Source of the DNA: CBDFKB01 sp965248715
Lineage (GTDB): Bacteria; Pseudomonadota; Alphaproteobacteria; Rhizobiales; Rhizobiaceae
Reading direction: 5' to 3'
Length of the DNA stretch: 64,000 nt
NCBI GenBank assembly: GCA_965248715.1
Contig: CBDFKB010000008.1
Span: forward strand, 1,612,001 to 1,676,000
The position numbers and the translations under genes are program-made. This document shows, piece by piece, positions 45,578-54,270 of this stretch. The notes beneath the pieces were generated by a model that did no database searches, had not been told where the DNA came from, and saw only the letters and a list, made by a program, of their open reading frames with translations. The number at the start of each line of letters is the position of its first letter. Positions within the stretch are counted from its first letter, which is position 1.

Positions 45578-45656
45578 CTAGTGGAATTTTTAAATTTGGC
45601 ATTTGACAAACGGCGAAACTGCAAATGGGACTCAAATGTCAAATTCATTCCACTAG
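45578..45656. repeat. 79-bp CTAG-bounded palindromic element (B)
   Basis: Starts CTAGTGGAAT and ends ATTCCACTAG. The two arms continue to pair inward (AATTTGGCATTTGA against AATTTGACATTTGA with a 3-base slip), giving an imperfect ~25-bp stem. It shares CTAGTGG/CCACTAG termini with element A but differs inside. Lies 15 bases from the rlpA stop. Confidence 0.72.
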
Positions 45657-45671
45657 GAGATGTTCCTAAGA

Positions 45672-46655
45672 TCAGCGACCGACAAAGACATCCAGACCAT
45701 TGTTGCCAATCTGGCTACCAGCAGCGTTTTTGTCGAGCTGATGCAAAGTTGTCGCCTCAAACGCGGCGGCAATACGTCCAGAAATAAGCTGTTTTTGTGC
45801 GTAGGACAAGGGCGCTGCGGACAGTGCCGCCCGCACTTGGCGCTCCAGCGGCACCAGCAGGGCGATTTTCGCCGATGTGCCTGAATACATCTGGTTGGGC
45901 CGATCAAGCGGTAGTGGAACTTCAGGCGGCAGCAAAATTTCATTGTTAACCGCCTGCAAGGTTTGCCGGCTTCTTCCCGCCGAGGCTAACAAAGTGCCGG
46001 CGCCAGATGCGGCCGACGGTAAATTGCCAGAATTACCATCTTCATAGGAGGCCACCAAATAGTGCTCGTCGAGCCCATCCATGCGGGCTTTGCCAACATA
46101 TTCCACCCTTACCTTGGCGACACCGTTGGCGCGGTAACCCAGCGCATCTGCGGCGCGGGCCGAAAGATCGATGATCCGCCCATGGGCAAATGGCCCCCGA
46201 TCATTGACCCTAACGACTACCGAATGCTTGTTGGCCAAATTGGTGACCCGCGCATAGCTCGGCAAAGGCAGGGTAGGATGAGCAGCCGACAGCGCATTTT
46301 GGTCATAGATTTCGCCGTTTGCGGTCATCCGGCCATGGAAATTCGGGCCATACCACGAAGCAGTCCCGACCTTTGAATAATTGGCATCTTCTTTGGGACG
46401 ATACCATTTGCCGCGAATTTTGTAGGGCGCGCCAACATGATAACGCCCGCCGCCTTTCGGCACATTTTTCGATTTTGTAATCCGCGGGCTGCCGGCAACG
46501 CCGAATTCTTCCGGAGAAAATTTGGTTTTGTCGTTGATTTCGGCAAGTTCGCCAATGCTTTGGTTGCCCGACTGGCACGATACCGCCAAGACCGCGCACG
46601 CCAATAGCGCAACCCAATTGCCTCCCGCGTGTGCAATGCGGTTTTTTGCGCCCAA
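45672..46655 (-). CDS. rlpA: RlpA-family lipoprotein (septal ring lytic transglycosylase)
   Basis: About 327 residues, outer-membrane-attached RlpA with DPBB-type catalytic core: VGTASWYGPNFHGRMTANGE, ALSAAHPTLPLPSYARVTNL, VVVRVNDRGPFAHGRIIDLS. Lipobox is LAVSC (Cys27 from my start). There is no C-terminal SPOR domain visible; the C-terminal 130 residues are low in known motifs. Start uncertain: TTG 46655 (MGAKNRIAHAGGNWVALLAC) gives a proper lipoprotein signal with AAGG five bases upstream; ATG 46730 or TTG 46763 would lengthen it by 25-36 residues. Confidence 0.85.
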   Translation of the reverse strand: MGAKNRIAHAGGNWVALLACAVLAVSCQSGNQSIGELAEINDKTKFSPEEFGVAGSPRITKSKNVPKGGGRYHVGAPYKIRGKWYRPKEDANYSKVGTASWYGPNFHGRMTANGEIYDQNALSAAHPTLPLPSYARVTNLANKHSVVVRVNDRGPFAHGRIIDLSARAADALGYRANGVAKVRVEYVGKARMDGLDEHYLVASYEDGNSGNLPSAASGAGTLLASAGRSRQTLQAVNNEILLPPEVPLPLDRPNQMYSGTSAKIALLVPLERQVRAALSAAPLSYAQKQLISGRIAAAFEATTLHQLDKNAAGSQIGNNGLDVFVGR

Positions 46656-46850
46656 TTGCGCCTTTATGGTTTGTTTGCCAATCAAGCCAACGAACTCACT
46701 ACATCTGCCGGCCAAACATGTGATGCCCATGTGGCTTTGCAACCCCTTGAACCTAGCCGCCAACCCTTATCGCAATGTTAATGCACGATTACCAAACAAC
46801 GGAGCATTGGATGCAAATTGATCGGCAATCGGCATTCCATCCACAGCCGA

Positions 46851-47303
46851 TTACCCCAACCGAGACAACAACCGCAAGAGCACAGCCCGTTCTTTCGCGT
46901 CTAAAGGCGCCAAGGTTTCCTCGGTAATCGGTTTTGCGCATTCAATCGCTTGGCGCGAAAATCGCTCGCCAGCGACTGTCAAAGAAACAATCAGCCGCCG
47001 GGCATCCGCCGGGTCGGGACGGGTTTCCAACAGGTCGCGATTGTACAATCGATCGACCACCCCTTTGACGGTTGCGGCATCGATTGCCACCAGCCGGCCA
47101 AGCCGATTTTGCGAGCAAGGGCCGATTTCGCGCAATTTCGCCAACACTGCAAATTGCGTCGAAGTGATACCGCCGATCATGCGGTTGGAAAAGATCGCCG
47201 TGTGGCGCTGCCACGCCTTGCGCAGCATGAAACCGATCTGATCGTCAAGTACATAGCCATCGGTTGCTGGTTCTGAAGCCAAATTTTGTTTTGTTTCGGA
47301 CAA
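46851..47303 (-). CDS. MarR-family transcriptional regulator
   Basis: 150 residues with a winged helix-turn-helix: FMLRKAWQRHTAIFSNRM, ITSTQFAVLAKLREIG, QNRLGRLVAIDAATVKGVVD (recognition helix region), LLETRPDPADARRLIVSLT (wing with D-x-R). It lies beyond the DUF1185 gene, on the same strand as the putative N-heterocycle operon, so a plausible regulator of it. The 5' flank (47304-47360) is AT-rich and may hold its operator. Confidence 0.9.
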   Translation of the reverse strand: MSETKQNLASEPATDGYVLDDQIGFMLRKAWQRHTAIFSNRMIGGITSTQFAVLAKLREIGPCSQNRLGRLVAIDAATVKGVVDRLYNRDLLETRPDPADARRLIVSLTVAGERFSRQAIECAKPITEETLAPLDAKERAVLLRLLSRLG

Positions 47304-47625
47304 ATCTCGATCTCCAACAAACGGTCAAGCCGGCTAACCATATTAATCTCGGTTTGAGCTCTTTTAATGAATTCGAAGTCAATTGTGTTTCTTGATTTGC
47401 GAGGTAGAGCGCAGCTGAAACGTGTGCCGCGCGATGTGGTGCATCGGGCAAACCCGGTTCGGCGGCGGATGCCCGCCAATCAGAAACCTGAAAGGATGGG
47501 CGCTTTTGCGCCATTATCTGCGCACCGCCGCTTGGCCGTACCGCAGGGTATGGCCATGCGCGTCGCTGGTTGATCTTGACGCAAAATCGCTCCATCACAA
47601 TGGCTCCGAATTCATTAAAAGGGCT
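47304..47625. other. 320-bp gap upstream of the MarR gene
   Basis: Between the DUF1185 stop and the MarR start, both minus strand. The part next to MarR (47330-47400) is AT-rich with a TTGACT-like -35 candidate on the minus strand and is probably the MarR promoter. A small hairpin GGGCGC-TTTT-GCGCC sits at about 47498-47512. No gene recognised. Confidence 0.35.
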
Positions 47626-48210
47626 CTAACGCAGCCCATCCTCCCCCTTGACGTGCGACACAGCAAGCCCACCCATACGCGCGTGCACCCGGCCGCCGCT
47701 CGTCATCACCAAAATATAAATGATTTCGTCGACTTTCGGAGCATCAGGGATACCGACTTCCATGGCGTCAAAGTGCGAGCGTACATAAGACGCATTGGTA
47801 TGGGTCAGCGGAATGTCGATCCGCGCGCCAAGACCACCGACCTTTTTCGCCGAAGGTACGATTGCTTTCGAGGCGGCAATTAATTCGCGCATGGAATAGC
47901 CGCCGGGTACATGCCACAACGCGCCATGTTCTAATTCACCGCCAGCGCCGACGATTGCTCCCTTACCATAGCTTTCAATGGCACCTGGATCGCCACCTAG
48001 GGCATCGATCGCGCGCTGCGCCATTTGCAAGCCGAGCGGCTTTAGATCATCCATGAAATCGGCAATGTCCTCCACATAGCGACCGGCAAACGGGTTTTGT
48101 ATCACCGCTGCCACTGCCACCTTTTTGAGCGGTGGTTCGACCGTCGGGCCGCCATCATGGTGGATTTCCTCCAAATTGACGGCGATTTTTCTAACACGCA
48201 CTTTAGGCAT
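47626..48210 (-). CDS. DUF1185 (amino acid synthesis family) protein
   Basis: 194 residues of a family with no established function (annotated as amino acid synthesis protein). Recognisable text: EIHHDGGPTVEPPLKKVAV, VIQNPFAGRYVEDIADFMDD, AQRAIDALGGDPGAIESYGKG, AIVGAGGELEHGALWHVPGG. Its start overlaps the UPF0280 stop by 8 bases, so it is translated with the ring-reduction genes upstream. In alphaproteobacteria this family travels with 6-hydroxynicotinate-reductase-type operons (from memory), which hints at a role in breakdown of the reduced ring (inference). Confidence 0.85.
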   Translation of the reverse strand: MPKVRVRKIAVNLEEIHHDGGPTVEPPLKKVAVAAVIQNPFAGRYVEDIADFMDDLKPLGLQMAQRAIDALGGDPGAIESYGKGAIVGAGGELEHGALWHVPGGYSMRELIAASKAIVPSAKKVGGLGARIDIPLTHTNASYVRSHFDAMEVGIPDAPKVDEIIYILVMTSGGRVHARMGGLAVSHVKGEDGLR

Positions 48211-49111
48211 CCATGAACTCCGGTTTTGTTTTTGCCAACGCTGGCAGGAACGGCTTGCACCCTACACGATTAGGCACTGTCCATGTCGCACGGCTGAGAT
48301 GCAACGCGGCAGCGGCAATAACGCCATTGTCGATAAATCGGTTGGCGGTCCTAGCACCGGCATCAAGTGCTTGTGCAATTTGCATGTCGGTCAATGTGCC
48401 AACATTGACCGTCACCCTGCGGGCGCCAAGATCACTGTCTGGATCAATCTCACAAGCCGCTACCCGCTCAACCTCGGGCGAATTCGGCAGATCTACCGCG
48501 TTGGCAATCAGGGTCGCCGCAGCATCGGCAATTGCGGCGTTTTTGGCCAGCACCGTGACCGCGTCGGCGATGCCAAGCGAATGGCTGCGACCGCGCCAGC
48601 CGCTGGTGGCAATACCGTTGATCCGGTCGCCGGCTTCGATTTCGATCACTCCACCCGTCAATGTGCTTTCGCCGTTTGCGCCCATGGCAATTCGATAATT
48701 TTGGCCGGGACCAAGAAAAAGTGCGATGTCGCCGCCATTGTTGACATAGACCCGGTCGAGTTGCCGGCCATCCAGCATAGCGGCCAACACATGGTCGGCA
48801 ACCGCGCCGGCGACTGCGGCCATTGGGGTAATGAAATGGCCTTGAAAGGCGCTGGTTGCCGCCGCCATACGGGCCGCCACCTGGCCATGAAATCTCCCCT
48901 GTGGGTCAAGCGGCCGGCGCAACGCCGGTAATTCGCGCACCAAGTCACAAAGGATCGTCGAAAAACAGTTGGTCGCTTGATGGTTAGCAGCTGCCACTTG
49001 GTCTGGCGCGCCTTCGGCCTTGATCAGCAAATCGATCGGTCCATGTTGCAAATGCAACCGGTTGCCGCAAATCATTTGCGCGAACGGACCCTGGTCGCCA
49101 TTTGCGCTCAT
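48203..49111 (-). CDS. UPF0280-family protein (ApbE-like)
   Basis: 302 residues. UPF0280 is distantly related to the FMN transferase ApbE and has no proven activity. Text typical of the family: LQHGPIDLLIKAEGAPDQV, FITPMAAVAGAVADHVLAAM, VNNGGDIALFLGPGQNYRI, GIATSGWRGRSHSLGIADAV. The DGGDI/NNGGDIAL stretch resembles the metal/flavin region of ApbE. Coupled by overlaps of 4 bases (ATGA) to the reductase gene upstream and 8 to DUF1185 downstream. Could supply a cofactor, or be a catabolic enzyme. Confidence 0.85.
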   Translation of the reverse strand: MSANGDQGPFAQMICGNRLHLQHGPIDLLIKAEGAPDQVAAANHQATNCFSTILCDLVRELPALRRPLDPQGRFHGQVAARMAAATSAFQGHFITPMAAVAGAVADHVLAAMLDGRQLDRVYVNNGGDIALFLGPGQNYRIAMGANGESTLTGGVIEIEAGDRINGIATSGWRGRSHSLGIADAVTVLAKNAAIADAAATLIANAVDLPNSPEVERVAACEIDPDSDLGARRVTVNVGTLTDMQIAQALDAGARTANRFIDNGVIAAAALHLSRATWTVPNRVGCKPFLPALAKTKPEFMDA

Positions 49112-50628
49112 GGCTTGGCCTTGCCGTTCGAAGGTGCGGAACGGTCGGTGTCAATCGGCCAATCGGTCTGTTGTGCGATCCGGATTTGTCCGCTCAGCCG
49201 ATGATCTTTTTGTCGGCCAGTATTGCCGGCAAGCGCCTCGGCGAGATCAATCACATGGTCCATATGGCCACCGAGCGCGGCATAATCTTGCTTTCCCATA
49301 GTAAATTCGATTGGTGCCACAAGGGCTGGCGTCGGCACGTAACCGAACGCATCGGCAGGCATCAGCGACACGTCGGCCATCAAGGTGATGCCACCACCGG
49401 GCCAGATATAGGTCGGGGCACCGGCGCAGGTTACCCTTGTAAATGATTGGCGCACCGAGCGGGTAAGATCTACCGGGTTTTCGGTGACACCTGCGCGCAA
49501 CGATCCGCCAGCCCCACCCATGAACAGCACCGAACACAGGGCCGGTTCGCAATTTTCGGAAATCCGCCGTACCGATTGCTCCAGGCGCGGCGGTAGCTCC
49601 TGTTCTTGCGGATTGAGGTCTTGATCCAATTCGAAATAGGCGAAGTTTTCACCAGTAGTCGACACCATTAGCAAAGACTGCCCGGGTTGGGCGATTTTCG
49701 CATTGAACGGCCCAAGTATCGTCAGCGGATCCCTAAGATCAGTGCCGCCCCAACCGGTGCCGGGTTCGGCCACCTGGAAATAGCGGCCAGGGGTCGAGCG
49801 CCGACCCTTGATTTTGATGCCAGAAGCCGGCCAAGCGATCACCTTGCCGGCCTGATGCTCCGACATCACCCCGGTGATGTGATCGTCCACCACCACCACC
49901 TCGTCGACCAGATCTTTCCATTGTGAGGCGAACATGCCGACGGTGGCCGACCCACAGCCAACCCGCATACGCTCTTCGGTAACGTTGTTGACGATCGGCG
50001 GCGCGCCGGATTGCACGATCACGGTGCAACCGTCGTCAATTGCCATTTCCAACGGTTGGCGATTGCACAGCGCCAACAGCGATGCACAGGTAACCCGGCC
50101 TTCCTTTTTGCCACCGCCGGTCAGATGGTTGACGCCGCCAAGCGACAGCATTTGCGAACCATATTCGCCAGTGGTGACATGGCCGATCGGTTCGCCATTG
50201 ACCCGCACCAAATTACGCTCGGGTCCCAGGTGCCGATCCGTATCGATTTTGACCTTGACCCCGCAATAGGAAAATATCCCTTCGGTGACCACGCTCACCA
50301 TATCGACGCCGTCGACCTGGCTTGATACGATAAACGGGGCCGGCTTATAGTCTGGATAAGTGGTGCCGGCGCCAATCGCGGTAACGAACGCGTCGCGGTG
50401 GCTGACCGGATTGCCGTCCCAATCATCGTCACCAAGAAACGGCACCGCCTTACCGCCAAATTCGCGTTGCCGTTCCAAGATCACCAGCGGGTCTATCCGC
50501 ACCAATTCGCCGGCCTCATTGGCGTAGCGGTCACAGGCGCCAGCGCGCCCGTTTGCAATGTAGCACATCACCGGGCAGGCATCGCAGCGGATTTTCTCTG
50601 TCTTTGCTAAGACGGGTTGATCAGCCAT
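49108..50628 (-). CDS. 6-hydroxynicotinate reductase-like Fe-S protein
   Basis: 506 residues. The N-terminus has a ferredoxin-like [4Fe-4S] motif: RCDACPVMCYIANGRAGACD (C15, C18, C22, C32). The bulk reads SVVTEGIFSYCGVKVKIDTD, SLGGVNHLTGGGKKEGRVTC, MRVGCGSATVGMFA and GGAGGSLRAGVTENPV, the features of the family to which Eubacterium barkeri 6-hydroxynicotinate reductase belongs. That enzyme reduces 6-hydroxynicotinate to its tetrahydro-6-oxo form. Start ATG 50628 overlaps the hydroxylase stop by 8 bases; a longer frame to 50727 overlaps further. Call rests on family resemblance and context. Confidence 0.75.
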   Translation of the reverse strand: MADQPVLAKTEKIRCDACPVMCYIANGRAGACDRYANEAGELVRIDPLVILERQREFGGKAVPFLGDDDWDGNPVSHRDAFVTAIGAGTTYPDYKPAPFIVSSQVDGVDMVSVVTEGIFSYCGVKVKIDTDRHLGPERNLVRVNGEPIGHVTTGEYGSQMLSLGGVNHLTGGGKKEGRVTCASLLALCNRQPLEMAIDDGCTVIVQSGAPPIVNNVTEERMRVGCGSATVGMFASQWKDLVDEVVVVDDHITGVMSEHQAGKVIAWPASGIKIKGRRSTPGRYFQVAEPGTGWGGTDLRDPLTILGPFNAKIAQPGQSLLMVSTTGENFAYFELDQDLNPQEQELPPRLEQSVRRISENCEPALCSVLFMGGAGGSLRAGVTENPVDLTRSVRQSFTRVTCAGAPTYIWPGGGITLMADVSLMPADAFGYVPTPALVAPIEFTMGKQDYAALGGHMDHVIDLAEALAGNTGRQKDHRLSGQIRIAQQTDWPIDTDRSAPSNGKAKP

Positions 50629-53374
50629 CACCGCCCTCCCCACCATTTGCGCGCAGTGCTGCCAGTATTTTGCCGGGGGTTGCGGGAAGATCGCGGATGG
50701 CGACACCAGTCGCGTCACGGATCGCATTGAGGATTGCCGGCGCGGTCGGGATCAGCGTGTGTTCGCCCAGCCCCTTGGCGCCATACGGCCCTTCGGCGTC
50801 TGCCACTTCGATGATAGTGTGGGAAAATTCCGGCATATCGCCAATGGTTGGGATCAAATAGTCGTGCAAATTTTCGGTGCGGCCAGGATGAAATTCCTCC
50901 ATCAGCGCCATGCCGATACCCTGCGCAGCGCCACCCTCGATCTGGCCCTCGACCAGCAGCGGATTAATCGCCCGGCCGACATCGTGTGCGGTGGTTAGAC
51001 GGTCGAGTTTAACCGTGCCGAGGCCGGTATCGACCGTCAGTTCGATCATTTGTGCGCCATAGCCATAGACCGCGTAAGGGATGCCCTGGCCGTCTTGATC
51101 CAGTGCTTTGGTCGGCGGATCGTAAGTCTCTTGCGACGAAAATACATAGTCAAAATCGTCGCACGGCAGGTTGCCAAGTTCGATTTCCACCCGGTTACTG
51201 GCGTCATCGAGGACAATCGAGCCGTTAGCGAGAACGATCTTTGCCGCCGGCCCCACATTACCGTGGCGCAATAGTTTTGCCCTAAGCGCCACTCCCGAGC
51301 GCCTGGCCGCCTCGCCGCTGACATAGGTCTGGCGCGAAGCCGAGGTTTTGCCGGCATCTGGGGTCAGATCGGTATCACCATTGATGAGCTCAAAGGCGTG
51401 CACCGGCACCCCAAATGCGTCGGCAGCGATTTGCGCAATCACCGTATTGGCGCCCTGGCCGATGTCGACCGCGCCCTGGTGCAGCACTGGGGTACCATCG
51501 CGGCGAATGCCAATGCGGATGGTCGACGGATTGGGCAATGACGTATTGCCGCAGCCATACCAGCAACTGGCAACGCCCACCCCTTTGCGAAAAGGCGCCG
51601 CTTGCGCACTGCGATTGTAGCTTTTTGCCTTATCAAAAGCGCGCTGCCAATCGGCTTCCAGCGCCCGCAGACATTCGCCAATCCCCACGCCTTTGTCGAA
51701 ATTCTGCCCGGTCACGGTCGCCATGCCGTTTTCCAGCACATTTACCAGGCGAAATTGCAGCCGGTCGATCCCTGCCGCATCGGCCAATTCGTCGAACGCG
51801 CATTCCTGGGCAATTGCCGATTGCGGTACGCCAAACCCTCGAAAAGCGCCGGATGGCGGGCAATTGGTATGCACCGCGCGGCCAAGTGCGTGATAATTCG
51901 GCACATAATACGGACCGGAGGCATGGACCGGTACCCGATTGGCGACCGTCGGCCCCCAACTGGCATAGGCGCCGGTGTTGAAAATGCCGGTAAACTCCAT
52001 GCCAGTGATTTTGCCGTCTTCACCGCAACCAATTTCAATATCGATTTCCGATGGATGACGTTTGGTGGTCGATGCCATGGATTGTGGGCGCGAATAAACA
52101 ATCGAGGCCGCTCGGCCGGTCAATTTGGCCACCAGCGCGATGTAAGGCTGCAAGGATAAGTCCAGTTTCGAGCCGAACCCGCCACCACAGGCCGATGGAA
52201 TAACCCGCACATCTTCAAGCGGCAAGGCTAGGATTGCCGCCAGTTCCTCGCGGTCGAGCGCCGGTGCCTGGGTGCACGCGGTCAGTTCCAGCCGGTTGTT
52301 GCTCCAGATCGCATGACCGGCTTCCGGCTCGATATAGGCGTGTTCGACAAATGGTGTTTGATAATGCCGCCGCACTCGATACTTGGATTGATCAAGCGCA
52401 CTTTTCGCATCGCCGCGCCGCACCAGCCCTTCGGTCAAAATGTTGCCGGTGCGGTTGGCGTGCAGCAATTTGGCATCGGGCGCCATGGCGGCGGCCGGGT
52501 GCATTATCGGCTCCAATTCGCGCCAGATCACCGGTAGGTCATCAAGCGGCAAATTTTCCACCGCCTGGCGGCTGCCTGCGATCGCCGCCACCGCTTCGCC
52601 GCGAAAACGCACTATTTTTTCGGCGAATACCGGTTGGTCGGCAAATGACGCGATGGCGCCAAAACAGTTGCGGCCGGGGATATCGGTGGCATCGATCATG
52701 ATGGCGATACCCGGATGGGCAGCGAGAAACGCCGCCCGGTCGCCAATCGAAAATTCAGCATGGTGATAGGGGCTGCGAATGACCCGCACATGCAGGCAAT
52801 CGTTTGGCAACCCATCGGCACCGTAAAGCAAGGCTCCGGTCACTTTGCCAACCCCGTCGAGATGGCGAACCGCAGCGCCGACATTGTGGCCAGCCTCAGG
52901 CACGACGCTAATGCCGTTGAACCCGGTCGCCGCCACCACCGCGTCAACGATCTTGGCGTAACCGGTGCAGCGGCACAACACGCCGCCGAGGGCATTCTCG
53001 ACTTGCATCCGCGAAGGCTGCGGCTCGACTTCCAGCAACGCCGCCGCGCTGAGCAGCATGCCTGGAGTACATATGCCACATTGAGCCGCGCCATGGTGCA
53101 GGAAGCTCTCCTGCAATCGACTAAGCGAACCGTTTTTACGCAACCCCTCGACAGTCACCACATTACAGCCGCTGACTTGTCCAACCGCAATCAAACAGGC
53201 GCAACCAGGTTCGCCATCGACCAATACCGTGCAAGCGCCGCAATCGCCGGCGTCGCAACCGATTTTGGTGCCGGTCAATTGTAGTTCGTTGCGTAGCACC
53301 GCCGAAAGCCGCTCACCTGGCGCCGCACCAAGCGTCAAATTGCGGCCATTGACGGTGACCAGGGTTTCAGACAT
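50621..53374 (-). CDS. Xanthine-dehydrogenase-family molybdenum hydroxylase (2Fe-2S + Mo domains fused)
   Basis: 917 residues. Normally two subunits: here the small Fe-S part and large Mo part are one chain. [2Fe-2S] plant-type: C40, C45, C48, C60 in GCDAGDCGACTVLVDG; second cluster QCGICTPGM and CRCTGYAKIV. Mo domain from about residue 175: CTQAPALDREELA, SACGGGFGSKLDLS, AFRGFGVPQS, DIGQGANTVIAQI, and the catalytic Glu in KGLGEHTLIPTAPA. Nicotinate, xanthine and other N-heterocycles are possible substrates; context favours nicotinate. Start ATG 53374 overlaps the FAD-subunit stop by 8 bases. Confidence 0.85.
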   Translation of the reverse strand: MSETLVTVNGRNLTLGAAPGERLSAVLRNELQLTGTKIGCDAGDCGACTVLVDGEPGCACLIAVGQVSGCNVVTVEGLRKNGSLSRLQESFLHHGAAQCGICTPGMLLSAAALLEVEPQPSRMQVENALGGVLCRCTGYAKIVDAVVAATGFNGISVVPEAGHNVGAAVRHLDGVGKVTGALLYGADGLPNDCLHVRVIRSPYHHAEFSIGDRAAFLAAHPGIAIMIDATDIPGRNCFGAIASFADQPVFAEKIVRFRGEAVAAIAGSRQAVENLPLDDLPVIWRELEPIMHPAAAMAPDAKLLHANRTGNILTEGLVRRGDAKSALDQSKYRVRRHYQTPFVEHAYIEPEAGHAIWSNNRLELTACTQAPALDREELAAILALPLEDVRVIPSACGGGFGSKLDLSLQPYIALVAKLTGRAASIVYSRPQSMASTTKRHPSEIDIEIGCGEDGKITGMEFTGIFNTGAYASWGPTVANRVPVHASGPYYVPNYHALGRAVHTNCPPSGAFRGFGVPQSAIAQECAFDELADAAGIDRLQFRLVNVLENGMATVTGQNFDKGVGIGECLRALEADWQRAFDKAKSYNRSAQAAPFRKGVGVASCWYGCGNTSLPNPSTIRIGIRRDGTPVLHQGAVDIGQGANTVIAQIAADAFGVPVHAFELINGDTDLTPDAGKTSASRQTYVSGEAARRSGVALRAKLLRHGNVGPAAKIVLANGSIVLDDASNRVEIELGNLPCDDFDYVFSSQETYDPPTKALDQDGQGIPYAVYGYGAQMIELTVDTGLGTVKLDRLTTAHDVGRAINPLLVEGQIEGGAAQGIGMALMEEFHPGRTENLHDYLIPTIGDMPEFSHTIIEVADAEGPYGAKGLGEHTLIPTAPAILNAIRDATGVAIRDLPATPGKILAALRANGGEGGDG

Positions 53375-54221
53375 GGCACCCTTTTCCGGCAACCGCGACA
53401 ATGTGCGCGATTGCCCGATGTACCAATTCTTGTGCCGCAACTAAGCGGTATTCAGCGGTTGCGCGAATGTCGGATATCGGGGTCAGCGCGGCGCCGATCT
53501 TCGATCGAAAACAGGTGTCGGCAAGGTTGTGGCGTGGGCACCCGACAAGTGCGGCTTCGAGCGCGCCTAGCCGGGTTGCGATCTCAGAGCAGGCGCCAAT
53601 CGCAATCGCTGCGTCGGCAACCCGATCGGCTTCGTCAAATGTGATCCTGGCCGCCGCCATGGCAATTGAAATCACCAAATAACGCCGGGTGCCAAGTTTT
53701 AGGAAATGGGAAAAACCGGTGGTTGCCGGTTTGGCGATGTGGATTGCGGTCAACAATTCTCCCGGTGCCAGCGTGGTGTGCCGGTTGCCGGCTATAAATT
53801 TCGCCACTGGCATAAACCGCGAGCCGCTGAGCGAAGTCAGTTCGACTTCAGCATCCAGGCTCAATAATGGTGGAACTCCGTCGGCTGCCGGCGACGCATT
53901 GCACAAATTACCAGCAATCGTCGCCCGGTTTTGGATCTGTAGCGAACCGATCTCGCGCGCGGCCAGCTTCAATCCGTCGAATGCTGGCGGCAGCTCGGCC
54001 TTGATGATGGCACTCCAGGGGGTCAGGCCACCGATGCGCACGCCAGCCTTGGTCATTTCAACGCCGCGCATCGCCTCAAGCGCGGTAATGTCCAGCACCG
54101 CGTCGGGTAGTGCACGGCCTACTAGGGACGGGAAAATGTCGGTGCCGCCGGCCAGAACCGTCCATGATCGCTGTTCGAGCATGGCAAGCGCCTGGTTCAG
54201 TTCAGCGGGCCGTTGATACAT
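53367..54221 (-). CDS. FAD-binding subunit of the molybdenum hydroxylase
   Basis: 284 residues, FAD-binding domain of the xanthine dehydrogenase family (CoxM/XdhB-like). Motifs: LAGGTDIFPSLVGRALPDAV (FAD pyrophosphate loop AGGTD), IGGLTPWSAI, IQNRATIAGNLCNASPAADG and LKLGTRRYLVISIAMAA. Start ATG 54221 (MYQRPAELNQALAML) matches the family N-terminus; a TTG at 54257 is possible. Electron acceptor side of the hydroxylase, likely forming the complex with the product of the next gene. Confidence 0.9.
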   Translation of the reverse strand: MYQRPAELNQALAMLEQRSWTVLAGGTDIFPSLVGRALPDAVLDITALEAMRGVEMTKAGVRIGGLTPWSAIIKAELPPAFDGLKLAAREIGSLQIQNRATIAGNLCNASPAADGVPPLLSLDAEVELTSLSGSRFMPVAKFIAGNRHTTLAPGELLTAIHIAKPATTGFSHFLKLGTRRYLVISIAMAAARITFDEADRVADAAIAIGACSEIATRLGALEAALVGCPRHNLADTCFRSKIGAALTPISDIRATAEYRLVAAQELVHRAIAHIVAVAGKGCHV

Positions 54222-54270
54222 GGCTTGATTGTTAGTATGCAAACAAATTTCAGTCAACGTGGACCGCCCC

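Noticed and set aside
47245..47598. 117-codon minus-strand frame upstream of MarR
   Set aside because: Overlaps the MarR start in another frame and shows no conserved features; better explained as promoter region.
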